Under the pieces are notes generated by a model. The model was not told the origin of the DNA and ran no database searches. It was given only the letters and a program-made list of their open reading frames with translations. Source: Curtobacterium sp. MCPF17_052 (GTDB taxonomy: Bacteria; Actinomycetota; Actinomycetes; Actinomycetales; Microbacteriaceae). Taken from it: a DNA stretch of 64,000 bases. Made by a program: the position numbers and the translations under genes. Positions 1 through 8,070 of this stretch are shown here, piece after piece. Positions within the stretch are counted from its first letter, which is position 1, and each line of letters opens with the position of its first letter. The DNA lies in assembly GCF_003234085.1 (NCBI RefSeq), contig NZ_QKSD01000002.1:1-64000 (forward strand), given 5' to 3'.

Positions 1-111
1 TCGAGCAGGTGAGGCGTCCGGGCGGGGGCGGGACGGGCCTCCCGGGCCGCTAGCATTGCCGGGTCCGCCCGCAACACCGAGCACCCAGCTCGGCGAACAC
101 AGGAGCTCCAC

Positions 112-1497
112 GTGGCACAGCCCTCCCGTCTCGACAGCGTCATCGCCCTGGCCAAGCGCCGTGGGTTCGTCTTCCAGTCGGGGGAGATCTACGGCGGATC
201 CCGCTCCGCATGGGACTACGGGCCCCTCGGTGTGGAGCTCAAGGAGAACATCAAGCGCCAGTGGTGGCAGCGGTTCGTCCGCGGCCGCGGTGACATGGTG
301 GGCCTGGACTCCGCCGTCATCCTGCCCCGCAAGGTGTGGGAGGCCTCCGGGCACGTCGCGACCTTCACCGACCCGCTCGTCGAGTGCCTGCACTGCCACC
401 ACCGCTTCCGCGAGGACCACCTGCTCGAGGCGTTCGAGGCGAAGAAGGGCCGAGCGCCCGAGGGCGGCATGGCCGAGATCGCCTGCCCGAACTGCGGTAC
501 CCGCGGCGAGTGGACCGAGCCGCGCGAGTTCAGCGGCATGCTCAAGACCTACCTCGGCCCGGTCGAGTCGGAGGAGGGCCTGAACTTCCTGCGCCCCGAG
601 ACCGCCCAGGGCATCTTCGTCGACTTCGCGCAGGTCGTCACGACCAGCCGCATGAAGCCCCCGTTCGGCATCGGTCAGGTCGGCAAGGCCTTCCGCAACG
701 AGATCACACCGGGCAACTTCATCTTCCGCACGCGCGAGTTCGAGCAGATGGAGATCGAGTACTTCGTCCCGCCGGCCTCGGCCCAGGAGCACTACGAGCA
801 GTGGATCGCCGACGCCGTCGCGTTCTACACGGACCTCGGCATCGACCCGGAGAACCTCCGCCGCTTCGACGTGCCGGACGGTGAGCGGGCGCACTACTCC
901 GACGCGACCGCCGACATCGAGTACCGCTTCGGGTTCGCCGGCACCGAGTGGGGCGAGCTCATGGGCGTCGCGAACCGCACCGACTTCGACCTGAAAAACC
1001 ACATCGAGGCGTCGGGGCAGGACCTCCGCTACTTCGACCAGGCCGCGAACGAGAAGTACGTGCCGTACGTCATCGAGCCGTCCTTCGGCCTGACCCGTGC
1101 GCTCATGGCGTTCCTGCTCGACTCCTACCACGAGGACGAGGCCCCGAACGCGAAGGGCGGCGTCGACAAGCGCACCGTCCTGCGCCTGGACCCGCGCCTG
1201 GCGCCCGTGAAGGCCGCGGTCCTGCCGCTGTCCCGCAACGAGCAGCTGTCGCCGGTCGCCCGCGGCCTGGCCGACGACCTGCGCAAGACGTGGAACGTGG
1301 ACTTCGACGACGCCGGCGCGATCGGCCGTCGCTACCGGCGTCACGACGAGATCGGTACGCCGTTCTGCATCACGGTCGACTTCGACACGCTCGAGGACAA
1401 GGCCGTCACGGTGCGCGAGCGCGACACCATGGGCCAGGAGCGCGTCGGCCTCGACCGCCTGCAGGGCTTCCTGGCCGAGCGGCTGCTCGGCGCGTAG
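112..1497 (+). CDS. glyS: Glycyl-tRNA synthetase (single-chain, class II)
   Basis: Charges tRNA-Gly with glycine in the cytosol. The 461-residue product has the length and layout of the dimeric GlyRS found in Actinobacteria, not the bacterial alpha/beta type. The class II catalytic core is visible (FRNEITPG motif 2 near residue 195 and a C-terminal anticodon-binding domain). Two CxxC pairs (Cys92/Cys95 and Cys125/Cys128) form the zinc site typical of this subfamily. The GTG start follows AGGAG (101-105) at good spacing. A TAGCAT hexamer at 51-56 is a plausible -10 box, giving a leader of about 50 nt. A strong palindromic terminator follows the gene. Identification is secure. Confidence 0.96.
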   Translation: MAQPSRLDSVIALAKRRGFVFQSGEIYGGSRSAWDYGPLGVELKENIKRQWWQRFVRGRGDMVGLDSAVILPRKVWEASGHVATFTDPLVECLHCHHRFREDHLLEAFEAKKGRAPEGGMAEIACPNCGTRGEWTEPREFSGMLKTYLGPVESEEGLNFLRPETAQGIFVDFAQVVTTSRMKPPFGIGQVGKAFRNEITPGNFIFRTREFEQMEIEYFVPPASAQEHYEQWIADAVAFYTDLGIDPENLRRFDVPDGERAHYSDATADIEYRFGFAGTEWGELMGVANRTDFDLKNHIEASGQDLRYFDQAANEKYVPYVIEPSFGLTRALMAFLLDSYHEDEAPNAKGGVDKRTVLRLDPRLAPVKAAVLPLSRNEQLSPVARGLADDLRKTWNVDFDDAGAIGRRYRRHDEIGTPFCITVDFDTLEDKAVTVRERDTMGQERVGLDRLQGFLAERLLGA

Positions 1498-1557
1498 CGG
1501 CCCGGTCCCGGCCGCGCGGTACCGGCCGCGCGGTGCCGGTCGGACTCGCCCAACAGG

Positions 1558-1597
1558 AACCGCCCCGCGCCACGGGATCCCGTGGCGCGGGGCGGTT
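1558..1597 (+). terminator. Perfect palindromic terminator after glyS
   Basis: A 40-base perfect inverted repeat centred on GGGATCCC with very GC-rich arms. AA on the left pairs with TT on the right, and the stem is followed by a short TTTCC run. It lies 60 bases after the glyS stop and before the FrnE start. It probably works in both directions, although no convergent gene uses it. Confidence 0.85.
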
Positions 1598-1674
1598 TCC
1601 GTTGTGCCCAGCCGGACGACGCCGTGCCGCCGTGCCGCCGGGAATGCGCGGCACCGGCGCGCGTTGGGCTCAGC

Positions 1675-2394
1675 ATGGACGACTCCGTGAAGGTCGATGT
1701 CTGGTCGGACATCGCCTGCCCCTGGTGCTACATCGGCAAGCGCAAGTTCGAAGCGGGCGTCTCCGCCTTCGGCGGCCCGGTCGAGGTCGAGTACCACTCC
1801 TTCGAACTCAGCCCGGACACCCCCGTCGACTTCGAGGGCACCGAGGCCGAGTTCCTCTCGCAGCACAAGGGGCTGCCGGTGCAGCAGGCGCAGCAGATGA
1901 TCGACCAGGTCGCCGGCATCGCCGCCCAGGTCGACCTGCACTACGACTACGACGCCCTCCGCCACACGAACACGGTCAAGGCGCACCAGGTCATCCACCT
2001 CGCCAAGCAGCACGGCAAGCAGCTCGAGATGGTCGAACGCCTCTTCGCCGCGTACTTCGAGCGGGGCGAGCACGTCGGGCAGGACGACTCGCTGGCCGAC
2101 CTCGCCGCCGAGGTCGGCATCGACCGTGACGAGGTGCTCGCCACCCTCCGCGAGGACAGCCAGCTCGCCGCGGTCCGCGCCGACCAGTCCCAGGCGCAGG
2201 CGTACGGCATCAACGGCGTGCCGTTCTTCGTCATCGACGGCAAGTACGGCGTCTCGGGCGCGCAGGACCCTGCTGCGTTCGAGCAGGTCCTCCGCCAGGT
2301 GGTCGCGCTCCGCGAGTCGACGCCGCAGGAGGTCGCCGAGGCAGCCCAGCGCGCCGACGACGACGCGGCAGCGGATGCCGGGGCGACCCGATGA
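1675..2394 (+). CDS. DsbA family oxidoreductase, FrnE-like
   Basis: Thioredoxin-fold protein of the FrnE/2-hydroxychromene-2-carboxylate isomerase branch of the DsbA superfamily, 239 residues. The N-terminus reads DVWSDIACPWCYIGK, with the CPWC redox motif near residues 15-18 and no signal peptide, so it acts in the cytosol. The family handles disulfide or glutathione/mycothiol-type thiol chemistry; its exact substrate is unknown. The ATG at 1675 is chosen because everything upstream in this frame lies in the glyS terminator palindrome. Its stop overlaps the next small ORF by four bases (ATGA). Confidence 0.88.
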   Translation: MDDSVKVDVWSDIACPWCYIGKRKFEAGVSAFGGPVEVEYHSFELSPDTPVDFEGTEAEFLSQHKGLPVQQAQQMIDQVAGIAAQVDLHYDYDALRHTNTVKAHQVIHLAKQHGKQLEMVERLFAAYFERGEHVGQDDSLADLAAEVGIDRDEVLATLREDSQLAAVRADQSQAQAYGINGVPFFVIDGKYGVSGAQDPAAFEQVLRQVVALRESTPQEVAEAAQRADDDAAADAGATR

Positions 2395-2618
2395 CGGGCG
2401 CGTGGGCGGCTGCCGGGGACGGGTCGGGCCTCCCGGCCGGCCTGGGCCCGCGCGAGCCGGTACCGACGCGTCGCGAAGCGGCGGGGCGGCCGAGCTCGTG
2501 GGGAGAGGGACGCCCCGCCCTGCTGACGTTCGTCACGCCCGGCGGCGCTCCCGTCTGCGAGGGCGACTCGTGCTTCGTGCCGGGCGCCGAGGGGGACTGG
2601 TCCGAGGTCCCGGACTGA
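2391..2618 (+). CDS. Hypothetical 75-residue protein
   Basis: Small ORF starting with ATGA overlap on the FrnE gene, so it is probably translated by coupling. The C-terminal half (LLTFVTPGGAPVC, then CEGDSCFVPG) looks like an ordered peptide with two cysteines six residues apart. The N-terminal half is low-complexity Gly/Pro/Arg. A copy of the dispersed CGGGCCTCCCG motif lies in its early codons (2425-2435). I do not recognise the family. Codon use is GC3-rich, but so are all frames here. A cysteine-pair partner of the upstream oxidoreductase is possible but purely inferential. Confidence 0.5.
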   Translation: MTGAWAAAGDGSGLPAGLGPREPVPTRREAAGRPSSWGEGRPALLTFVTPGGAPVCEGDSCFVPGAEGDWSEVPD

Positions 2619-2688
2619 CGGCGTCCGCCGACACGGGCCGCCGCGGCCCGCTCCGTGCCACGCCCGCCGTCACCGTCCGCGTCGACAT

Positions 2689-2771
2689 GCGCAAAAGGTG
2701 GGCGATCGGTGCGACGCGCGCGGTGGGGCGCGACCGGTGCGACGTGCCAAGTGGGGCGCGACCGGCGCGCT
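2689..2771. repeat. Three tandem 27-28 bp imperfect repeats
   Basis: Three head-to-tail units lie at 2689-2715, 2716-2743 and 2744-2771. Units two and three share GTGGGGCGCGACCGG exactly; unit one is more diverged (GGTGGGCGATCGGTGCGAC). They sit between the hypothetical ORF and the 3' end of the YbaK-type gene, so they are not in a promoter. Confidence 0.75.
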
Positions 2772-2783
2772 GCGCGACGCCCG

Positions 2784-3272
2784 TCAGGGGCGGACGGGTT
2801 CCTCGTCGGTGATGTCGGCGACCGTCGCGCCGTAGGCGGCGACGAGGGCATCGCCGTCGACGAAGGCGCTCGCGCCGTGCCGCCCGGCACCGAGGGCGAT
2901 CCGTCGCCCGAGCACCCGCTCGTCCGCGTACACCGGCAGGTCACCCGTGGCCCCGATCGGGGTGATGGTGCCGCGCTCGTAGCCGCTCGCATCGAGGGCG
3001 GTCGCCGCATCGGGCATCGAGAGCTTGTTCACGCCGACGACCGTGCGGAGCTTCTTCCACGCGATGCTCCGGCCGCCGGGGACGAGCGCGAGCAGGAAGC
3101 CGCCGTCGTGCCGCTTCACCACGAGCGTCTTGACGATGTCGCCCGGATCGATGCCGAGCAGGGCCGCCGCGCCCTGGAGGGAGTCGGCCGCGGGTCGTTC
3201 GACGACCTGCACGTCGAGGCCGCGGGCGGCGGCGTCGGAGTCGAAGCGGGTGACGGCATCCGGAACGGTCAT
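2784..3272 (-). CDS. YbaK/EbsC-type aminoacyl-tRNA deacylase
   Basis: 162-residue member of the YbaK/ProX superfamily, which hydrolyses mischarged aminoacyl-tRNA (typically Cys- or Ala-tRNA-Pro) in trans. Visible family features are DIVKTLVVK near residues 44-52, the FLLALVPGG strand, LRTVVGVNKLSM, and the GATGDLPVYAD loop. Length matches the family. No ribosome binding site precedes the ATG, but TACCGT lies 7 bases upstream (complement of 3280-3285), suggesting a leaderless mRNA. It is divergent from dusB with a 47-bp gap. Confidence 0.9.
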   Translation of the reverse strand: MTVPDAVTRFDSDAAARGLDVQVVERPAADSLQGAAALLGIDPGDIVKTLVVKRHDGGFLLALVPGGRSIAWKKLRTVVGVNKLSMPDAATALDASGYERGTITPIGATGDLPVYADERVLGRRIALGAGRHGASAFVDGDALVAAYGATVADITDEEPVRP

Positions 3273-3279
3273 GTGGAGA

Positions 3280-3285
3280 ACGGTA
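3280..3285 (-). promoter_or_regulatory. -10 box of a leaderless YbaK transcript
   Basis: On the minus strand TACCGT is followed by seven bases and the ATG at 3272. Actinobacterial leaderless promoters have TANNNT 6-8 bases before the start codon, so the transcript should begin at or next to the ATG. Confidence 0.55.
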
Positions 3286-3319
3286 CCCGCGGGCGACGAC
3301 GTGGGAGAATGGAGGTCGT

Positions 3320-4471
3320 ATGACGATCACACAAGCAGCAGCACCACTGCGCATCGGCCCGATCCAGGTCGATGCGCCCGTCGTGCTCGCCCCGATGGCC
3401 GGCATCACGAACATGGCGTACCGCCGCCTCTGCCGTGAGTACGGCGCCGGGTTGTACGTGTGCGAGATGATCACGTCCCGTGCCCTGGTCGAGCGGACGC
3501 CCGAGTCGATGCGGCTCATCCGGCACCACGAGTCCGAGACCCCGCGGTCGATCCAGCTGTACGGCGTCGAGCCGAACACCGTCGCCGAAGCCGCCACGAT
3601 CCTGGTCGGTGAGGACCGCGCGGACCACATCGACCTCAACTTCGGGTGCCCGGTGCCGAAGGTCACGCGCAAGGGCGGTGGAGCGGCACTGCCGTGGAAG
3701 CTCGACCTGTTCCGCGACCTCGTCACGAAGACCGTCAAGGCCGCAGGCGACGTCCCGGTCACCGTGAAGATGCGCAAGGGCATCGACGGCGACCACCTGA
3801 CCTACCTCGACGCCGCCCGCATCGCGCGTGACGCCGGTGTCGCGAGCGTCGCGCTGCACGCCCGCACCGCCAACGAGCACTACTCCGGGCAGGCCGACTG
3901 GTCGGCCATCGCGACCCTCAAGGAGACGATCACCGACATCCCGGTCCTCGGCAACGGGGACATCTGGTCGGCTGCCGATGCCCTGCGGATGGTCGACGAG
4001 ACCGGCTGCGACGGCGTGGTCGTCGGTCGTGGGTGCCTCGGCCGCCCGTGGCTGTTCGGCGATCTCGCGGCGGCGTTCCGTGGCGAGGACCTCCGTGCGG
4101 CGCCGAGCCTCGGCGACGTCGCGGTCGCCTTCCGTCGGCACGCCGAACTGCTCGTCGAGTTCTTCGAGTCGGAAGAGCACGGTTGCCGGGACATCCGGAA
4201 GCACGTGGCCTGGTACTTCAAGGGCTACCCGATCGGTGGCGAGGTCCGCTCCGGCCTGGCGATGGCCTCCAGCCTGCAGGAGATCGACGACCTGCTCGGC
4301 CAGCTCGACTGGACCGCGCCCTACCCCGGCGCCGACGTCGAGGGCCCGCGTGGTCGTGCCGGTCACGCGAAGCGGACCGCGCTGCCGGACCGCTGGCTCG
4401 AGAGCCGCGACGTCGACTCGGAGTTCCGCAAGGTCCTGGCCGCCGCCGAGATGCACCACAGCGGCGGATGA
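3320..4471 (+). CDS. dusB: tRNA-dihydrouridine synthase (DusB type)
   Basis: FMN-dependent enzyme reducing uridines to dihydrouridine in the tRNA D-loop. The 383 residues form the usual TIM barrel plus helical domain. Signatures include VLAPMAGITNMAYRRLC near the N-terminus, NFGCPVPKVTRKGGG with the catalytic cysteine near residue 112, VKMRKG and LHARTANEHYSG. GGAGG at 3311-3315 gives a good ribosome binding site for the ATG. The stop overlaps the dgt start (ATGA), so the two are co-translated. The dus-dgt-dnaG order is common in this family. Confidence 0.95.
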   Translation: MTITQAAAPLRIGPIQVDAPVVLAPMAGITNMAYRRLCREYGAGLYVCEMITSRALVERTPESMRLIRHHESETPRSIQLYGVEPNTVAEAATILVGEDRADHIDLNFGCPVPKVTRKGGGAALPWKLDLFRDLVTKTVKAAGDVPVTVKMRKGIDGDHLTYLDAARIARDAGVASVALHARTANEHYSGQADWSAIATLKETITDIPVLGNGDIWSAADALRMVDETGCDGVVVGRGCLGRPWLFGDLAAAFRGEDLRAAPSLGDVAVAFRRHAELLVEFFESEEHGCRDIRKHVAWYFKGYPIGGEVRSGLAMASSLQEIDDLLGQLDWTAPYPGADVEGPRGRAGHAKRTALPDRWLESRDVDSEFRKVLAAAEMHHSGG

Positions 4472-5748
4472 GCGCCACCTCGTCGTACGGTCCGGCCGAC
4501 GCCGACCGCTGGTTCCCGGAGGAACACGGCAACCGGCGGAGCGACTTCGCCCGCGACCGTGCCCGCCTGCTGCACTCCAGTGCGCTGCGACGCCTGGCCG
4601 CGAAGACCCAGGTGCTCAGTCCGACGACGGGCCTGGACTTCGCCCGGAACCGCTTGACGCACTCGCTCGAGGTCGCCCAGGTCGGGCGCGAGCTCGCCGA
4701 CAGCCTGGGGCTCGATCCGGACGTCGTCGACACCGCATGCCTGGCGCACGACATCGGCCACCCGCCGTTCGGCCACAACGGCGAGACCGCGGTCAACGCC
4801 TGGGCCGCCGGCATCGGCGGGTTCGAGGGCAACGCGCAGACCCTCCGACTGCTCACCCGGCTCGAGCCGAAGGTCTACGGCGACGACGGACGCGCCTACG
4901 GACTGAACCTGACGCGCGCCTCACTCGACGCCAGCTGCAAGTACCCGTGGCCGGCGTCCCAGGGCGTCGGCGAAGCATCGTCCGGGCGCACGAAGTTCGG
5001 CTTCTACGACGACGACCACGAGGCGTTCGCCTGGCTCCGCGCCGGCGCACCCCGTCGGCAGCGCTGCATCGAGGCCCAGGTGATGGACCTGTCCGACGAC
5101 ATCGCGTACTCGGTGCACGACTTCGAGGATGCTGTGGTCGCGGGCTTCATCGACGTCGCAGCGCTCGGGGACCGGGTCGGCGAGAACGACATCGTCACCG
5201 CCATGCACGCCTGGGTCGGCGACGACCTGAGCCGCGACGAACTCCTCGAGGCGTTCGACCGCCTGCGCGGGATGTCGCTCTGGATGACCGCCTACGACGG
5301 CTCCCGGCAGGACCAGGCACGCCTGAAGAACCTCACCAGTCAGCTCATCGGCCGGTTCGCCCGCACCGCGACGACCGCCACGCGGCAGGCGTACGCCTCC
5401 GGGTCGCTCGTCCGGTTCGCGGCGAGCGTGGTCACCCCGCCGGAGATCATCGGCGAGATCGCCGTCCTCAAGGGCATCGTCGCGGCGTTCGTGATGACGC
5501 AGGGGGACCGGCAGCCCGTCTACGAGGACCAGCGGCGGATCCTGACCGAGTTGCTCGACGCGATCGCCGCGCGTGCGGACTCGGCGCTCGAGCCCGGGTT
5601 CGCCGCCGACTGGCGCGCCGCCGGGGACGACGCCGGGCGGCTCCGCGCCGTCGTCGACCAGGTCGCCAGCCTCACGGACCAGGGTGCCCTGGCGTGGCAC
5701 AAGCGCCTGGTCGTGGGGGAGCGCGAGCCCGTCCACATCGCGGTCTGA
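4468..5748 (+). CDS. dgt: dGTP triphosphohydrolase-like HD protein
   Basis: Cytosolic HD-superfamily enzyme that removes triphosphate from deoxynucleotides, adjusting dNTP pools. The metal ligands are visible: His of RNRLTHSLEVAQ, His-Asp of CLAHDIGHPPFGHNGE, and Asp of YSVHDFEDA. The 426-residue length fits the bacterial dGTPase-like group. The open frame extends upstream, but the ATG at 4468 overlaps the dusB stop and matches the family N-terminus. Placement just before primase links it to DNA synthesis. Confidence 0.93.
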   Translation: MSATSSYGPADADRWFPEEHGNRRSDFARDRARLLHSSALRRLAAKTQVLSPTTGLDFARNRLTHSLEVAQVGRELADSLGLDPDVVDTACLAHDIGHPPFGHNGETAVNAWAAGIGGFEGNAQTLRLLTRLEPKVYGDDGRAYGLNLTRASLDASCKYPWPASQGVGEASSGRTKFGFYDDDHEAFAWLRAGAPRRQRCIEAQVMDLSDDIAYSVHDFEDAVVAGFIDVAALGDRVGENDIVTAMHAWVGDDLSRDELLEAFDRLRGMSLWMTAYDGSRQDQARLKNLTSQLIGRFARTATTATRQAYASGSLVRFAASVVTPPEIIGEIAVLKGIVAAFVMTQGDRQPVYEDQRRILTELLDAIAARADSALEPGFAADWRAAGDDAGRLRAVVDQVASLTDQGALAWHKRLVVGEREPVHIAV

Positions 5749-5802
5749 GTCGTCGCCGACCACCCCCGTCCACGCCGGTCGGTCGTCGTCGGCGCGCCGA
5801 AC

Positions 5803-5808
5803 TAGAAT
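5803..5808 (+). promoter_or_regulatory. -10 box of a leaderless dnaG transcript
   Basis: TAGAAT is followed by six bases and the GTG start of dnaG at 5815, with no Shine-Dalgarno sequence between. This is the standard leaderless-promoter geometry in Actinobacteria. No convincing -35 box is visible. Confidence 0.6.
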
Positions 5809-5814
5809 CGTCGG

Positions 5815-7758
5815 GTGGCAGGGCTGATCGCGCGGAACGACATCGACGAGGTCCGCGCGCGCGTCAACATCGCCGACGTCGTGGGCGACTACGTCACGCT
5901 GAAGTCCGCTGGCGTCGGCTCGCTCAAGGGCCTGTGCCCCTTCCACGACGAGCGCACCCCGTCGTTCCACGTCCGACCCCAGGTCGGCCGGTACCACTGC
6001 TTCGGGTGCGGCGAGGACGGTGACGTCTTCAGCTTCCTGATGTCGCAGGACCACACGACGTTCCAGGAAGCCGTCGAGCGGATGGCCGCGAAGATCGGCT
6101 TCACGCTCCACTACGAAGAGGGCGACGGCCCTCGCACCGACTACAACGCCCGGGCCCGGCTGATCGCGGCGAACGAGGCCGCGCAGACGTTCTTCACCGC
6201 CCAGCTGACCACCGCCGCTGCCGAGCCGGCACGTCGGTTCCTCGGAGAGCGTGGCTTCGACCCGGCCGCGGCGCAGCACTTCGGCGTGGGCTTCGCCCCC
6301 AAGTCGTTCGACGCGCTCAAGGACCACCTCCGCGGCCTGCGGTTCAGCATCGACGAGATCGTCGCCGCCGGGCTCGTCAGCCAGGGTGACCGCTCCCCGT
6401 ACGACCGGTTCCGCGGACGCCTGATGTGGCCGATCCGTGACGTCACCGGGGCGACGATCGGCTTCGGTGCCCGTCGTCTGCTCGAGGACGACAAGGGCCC
6501 GAAGTACCTCAACACGCCGGAGACCCCGATCTACCACAAGAGCCAGGTGCTCTACGGGCTCGACCTGGCCCGCAAGGAGATCGCGAAGGGCAAGCAGGTC
6601 GTCATCGTCGAGGGCTACACCGACGTCATGGCGTGCCACCTCGCCGGCATCACCACCGCGGTCGCCACCTGTGGCACGTCGTTCGGCGTCGACCACATCA
6701 AGGTCCTCCGCCCGATGCTCGGCGACTCCGCCGGACAGCACGTCTCGCAGCTCGGGCAGATCGTGTTCACGTTCGACCCGGACGAGGCGGGGCAGCGCGC
6801 CGCCTCCCGCGCGTTCGCCGAGGAGCAGCGGTTCGCCTCGCAGACGTACGTCGCGGTCGCCCCGGGCGGGCTCGACCCGTGCGACCTCCGACTGGCCCGC
6901 GGGGACGACGCGATCCGCCGCCTGGTGGAGAACCGCCGCCCGATGTTCGAGTTCATGATCCGCCGCCGACTCGACGGCCACGACCTGGACACCGTCGAGG
7001 GCCGGGTCGGCGGGCTCCGCGAGTGCGCACCCGTCATCGCGGACATCCGCGACCGAGCCCTTGCGGACGGCTACATCCGGAACACCGCCGGCTGGCTCGG
7101 GATGGACATCGAGGACGTCCGCCGTGCGGTCGCCGCGGTCCGTCGTCGTCCAGCGGACGGCGGGCAGGGCTCTCGTGCGGGAGGCGCGTCCGGCGCCGGG
7201 CAGAACGGTTCCGGCAACGGGACCAACGGTTCCGGACACAACGGTGACGGTCCGGTCGTGCCCGAGGAACCGCAGGCGAGCATCCGGTCGCTGCCGGACG
7301 ACCCGATCGCGCGGATGGAGCGCGACGCGGTGATGGCGATGGTGCAGCAGCCGCAGTCCGTCGGCGTCCCACTGCTCGCGCTGGCGGCGTCGGCGACGTT
7401 CTCGGCGCGCATGCTCTCGGTCGTCCGCGACGCCGTCATCGCGAACATCGACGCGGTGGGGGACCGGGCGTGGCTCGACAAGCTGCTCGGCGACGTACCG
7501 GCACCGTTCCGCTCCCTCGTGCAGGAGCTCGCGCTCGCACCGATCCCGGCCCGCTCGGACGAGGACCTGGCGATCTACTGCCGCGGCATCGTGGTGGCCC
7601 TGGTGGAACGCGACCTGCTCGCGCGGAAGGCATCGCTGCTCGGACAACTGCAGCGCACCGACCCGTCCGACCAGGAGCGTCGGGCAGATGTGCAGCGCCA
7701 GCTGATGGACCTCGACGCCCAGCGGATGCGGCTCCGCGCGGACACTCCCGGCGCCTGA
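5815..7758 (+). CDS. dnaG: DNA primase
   Basis: Synthesises RNA primers at the replication fork. The 647 residues carry an N-terminal CHC2 zinc ribbon (Cys41, His44, Cys62, Cys65), the catalytic core, and a TOPRIM domain with VVIVEGYTDVMACH near residue 265 and FTFDPDEAGQRAA near 325. A Gly/Asn/Ser-rich linker (about 455-485) separates the C-terminal DnaB-interaction domain. The GTG start is preceded by a TAGAAT leaderless promoter. The CDS is intact and of normal length. Confidence 0.96.
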   Translation: MAGLIARNDIDEVRARVNIADVVGDYVTLKSAGVGSLKGLCPFHDERTPSFHVRPQVGRYHCFGCGEDGDVFSFLMSQDHTTFQEAVERMAAKIGFTLHYEEGDGPRTDYNARARLIAANEAAQTFFTAQLTTAAAEPARRFLGERGFDPAAAQHFGVGFAPKSFDALKDHLRGLRFSIDEIVAAGLVSQGDRSPYDRFRGRLMWPIRDVTGATIGFGARRLLEDDKGPKYLNTPETPIYHKSQVLYGLDLARKEIAKGKQVVIVEGYTDVMACHLAGITTAVATCGTSFGVDHIKVLRPMLGDSAGQHVSQLGQIVFTFDPDEAGQRAASRAFAEEQRFASQTYVAVAPGGLDPCDLRLARGDDAIRRLVENRRPMFEFMIRRRLDGHDLDTVEGRVGGLRECAPVIADIRDRALADGYIRNTAGWLGMDIEDVRRAVAAVRRRPADGGQGSRAGGASGAGQNGSGNGTNGSGHNGDGPVVPEEPQASIRSLPDDPIARMERDAVMAMVQQPQSVGVPLLALAASATFSARMLSVVRDAVIANIDAVGDRAWLDKLLGDVPAPFRSLVQELALAPIPARSDEDLAIYCRGIVVALVERDLLARKASLLGQLQRTDPSDQERRADVQRQLMDLDAQRMRLRADTPGA

Positions 7759-7930
7759 ACGCACCGCGGCGCCTCGCCCTGCCGAGGAGGGTCGAGTGTG
7801 CCCGGGGCGCCCGCGATCCCCGCGGAACCGAGGAGTTGCCCCACGCAACAGTCGACGTCAGGGCGCAAGGAAGCTGCGCGCCGCGCCGGGCACACTGCCT
7901 CCGATCATGCGCTCGCATGCGCGATCCTGC

Positions 7931-7947
7931 GTTACAGCGGTGTAAAC
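7931..7947. promoter_or_regulatory. TTACA-N4-TGTAA inverted repeat upstream of the peptide ABC operon
   Basis: This is the notable element in the 312-bp gap between dnaG and the binding-protein gene. Perfect 5-base arms are separated by GCGG, about 125 bases before the ATG at 8071. It is AT-richer than its surroundings and could be an operator or overlap a promoter. The rest of the gap shows only a weak hairpin (7775-7787) that may terminate dnaG. Confidence 0.4.
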
Positions 7948-8070
7948 AATCGGTCCCCGGTGCCTCCTGATGTCTGGCAGGGTGTGACCATTGAACGTCC
8001 CTGCGACCGGACACAGCCCGTTCCACTCGGTCCCAGGACTCCTGCAACCACATCAGAGAGGCAATCGGAC

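Noticed and set aside
1406..1712. Minus-strand ORFs over the glyS 3' end and terminator
   Set aside because: They consist of the palindrome and antisense glyS sequence; no start signal.
4921..7848. A 975-codon open frame on the minus strand opposite dgt and dnaG
   Set aside because: It is a GC3 shadow: the opposite strand carries two well-conserved genes with all catalytic motifs, and the antisense translation is Arg/Val/Asp-rich low-complexity text.
7798..8070. N-terminal extension of the peptide-binding protein
   Set aside because: It precedes the signal peptide and lipobox, which must be at the N-terminus; AGAGAGG at 8056-8062 marks the real start.
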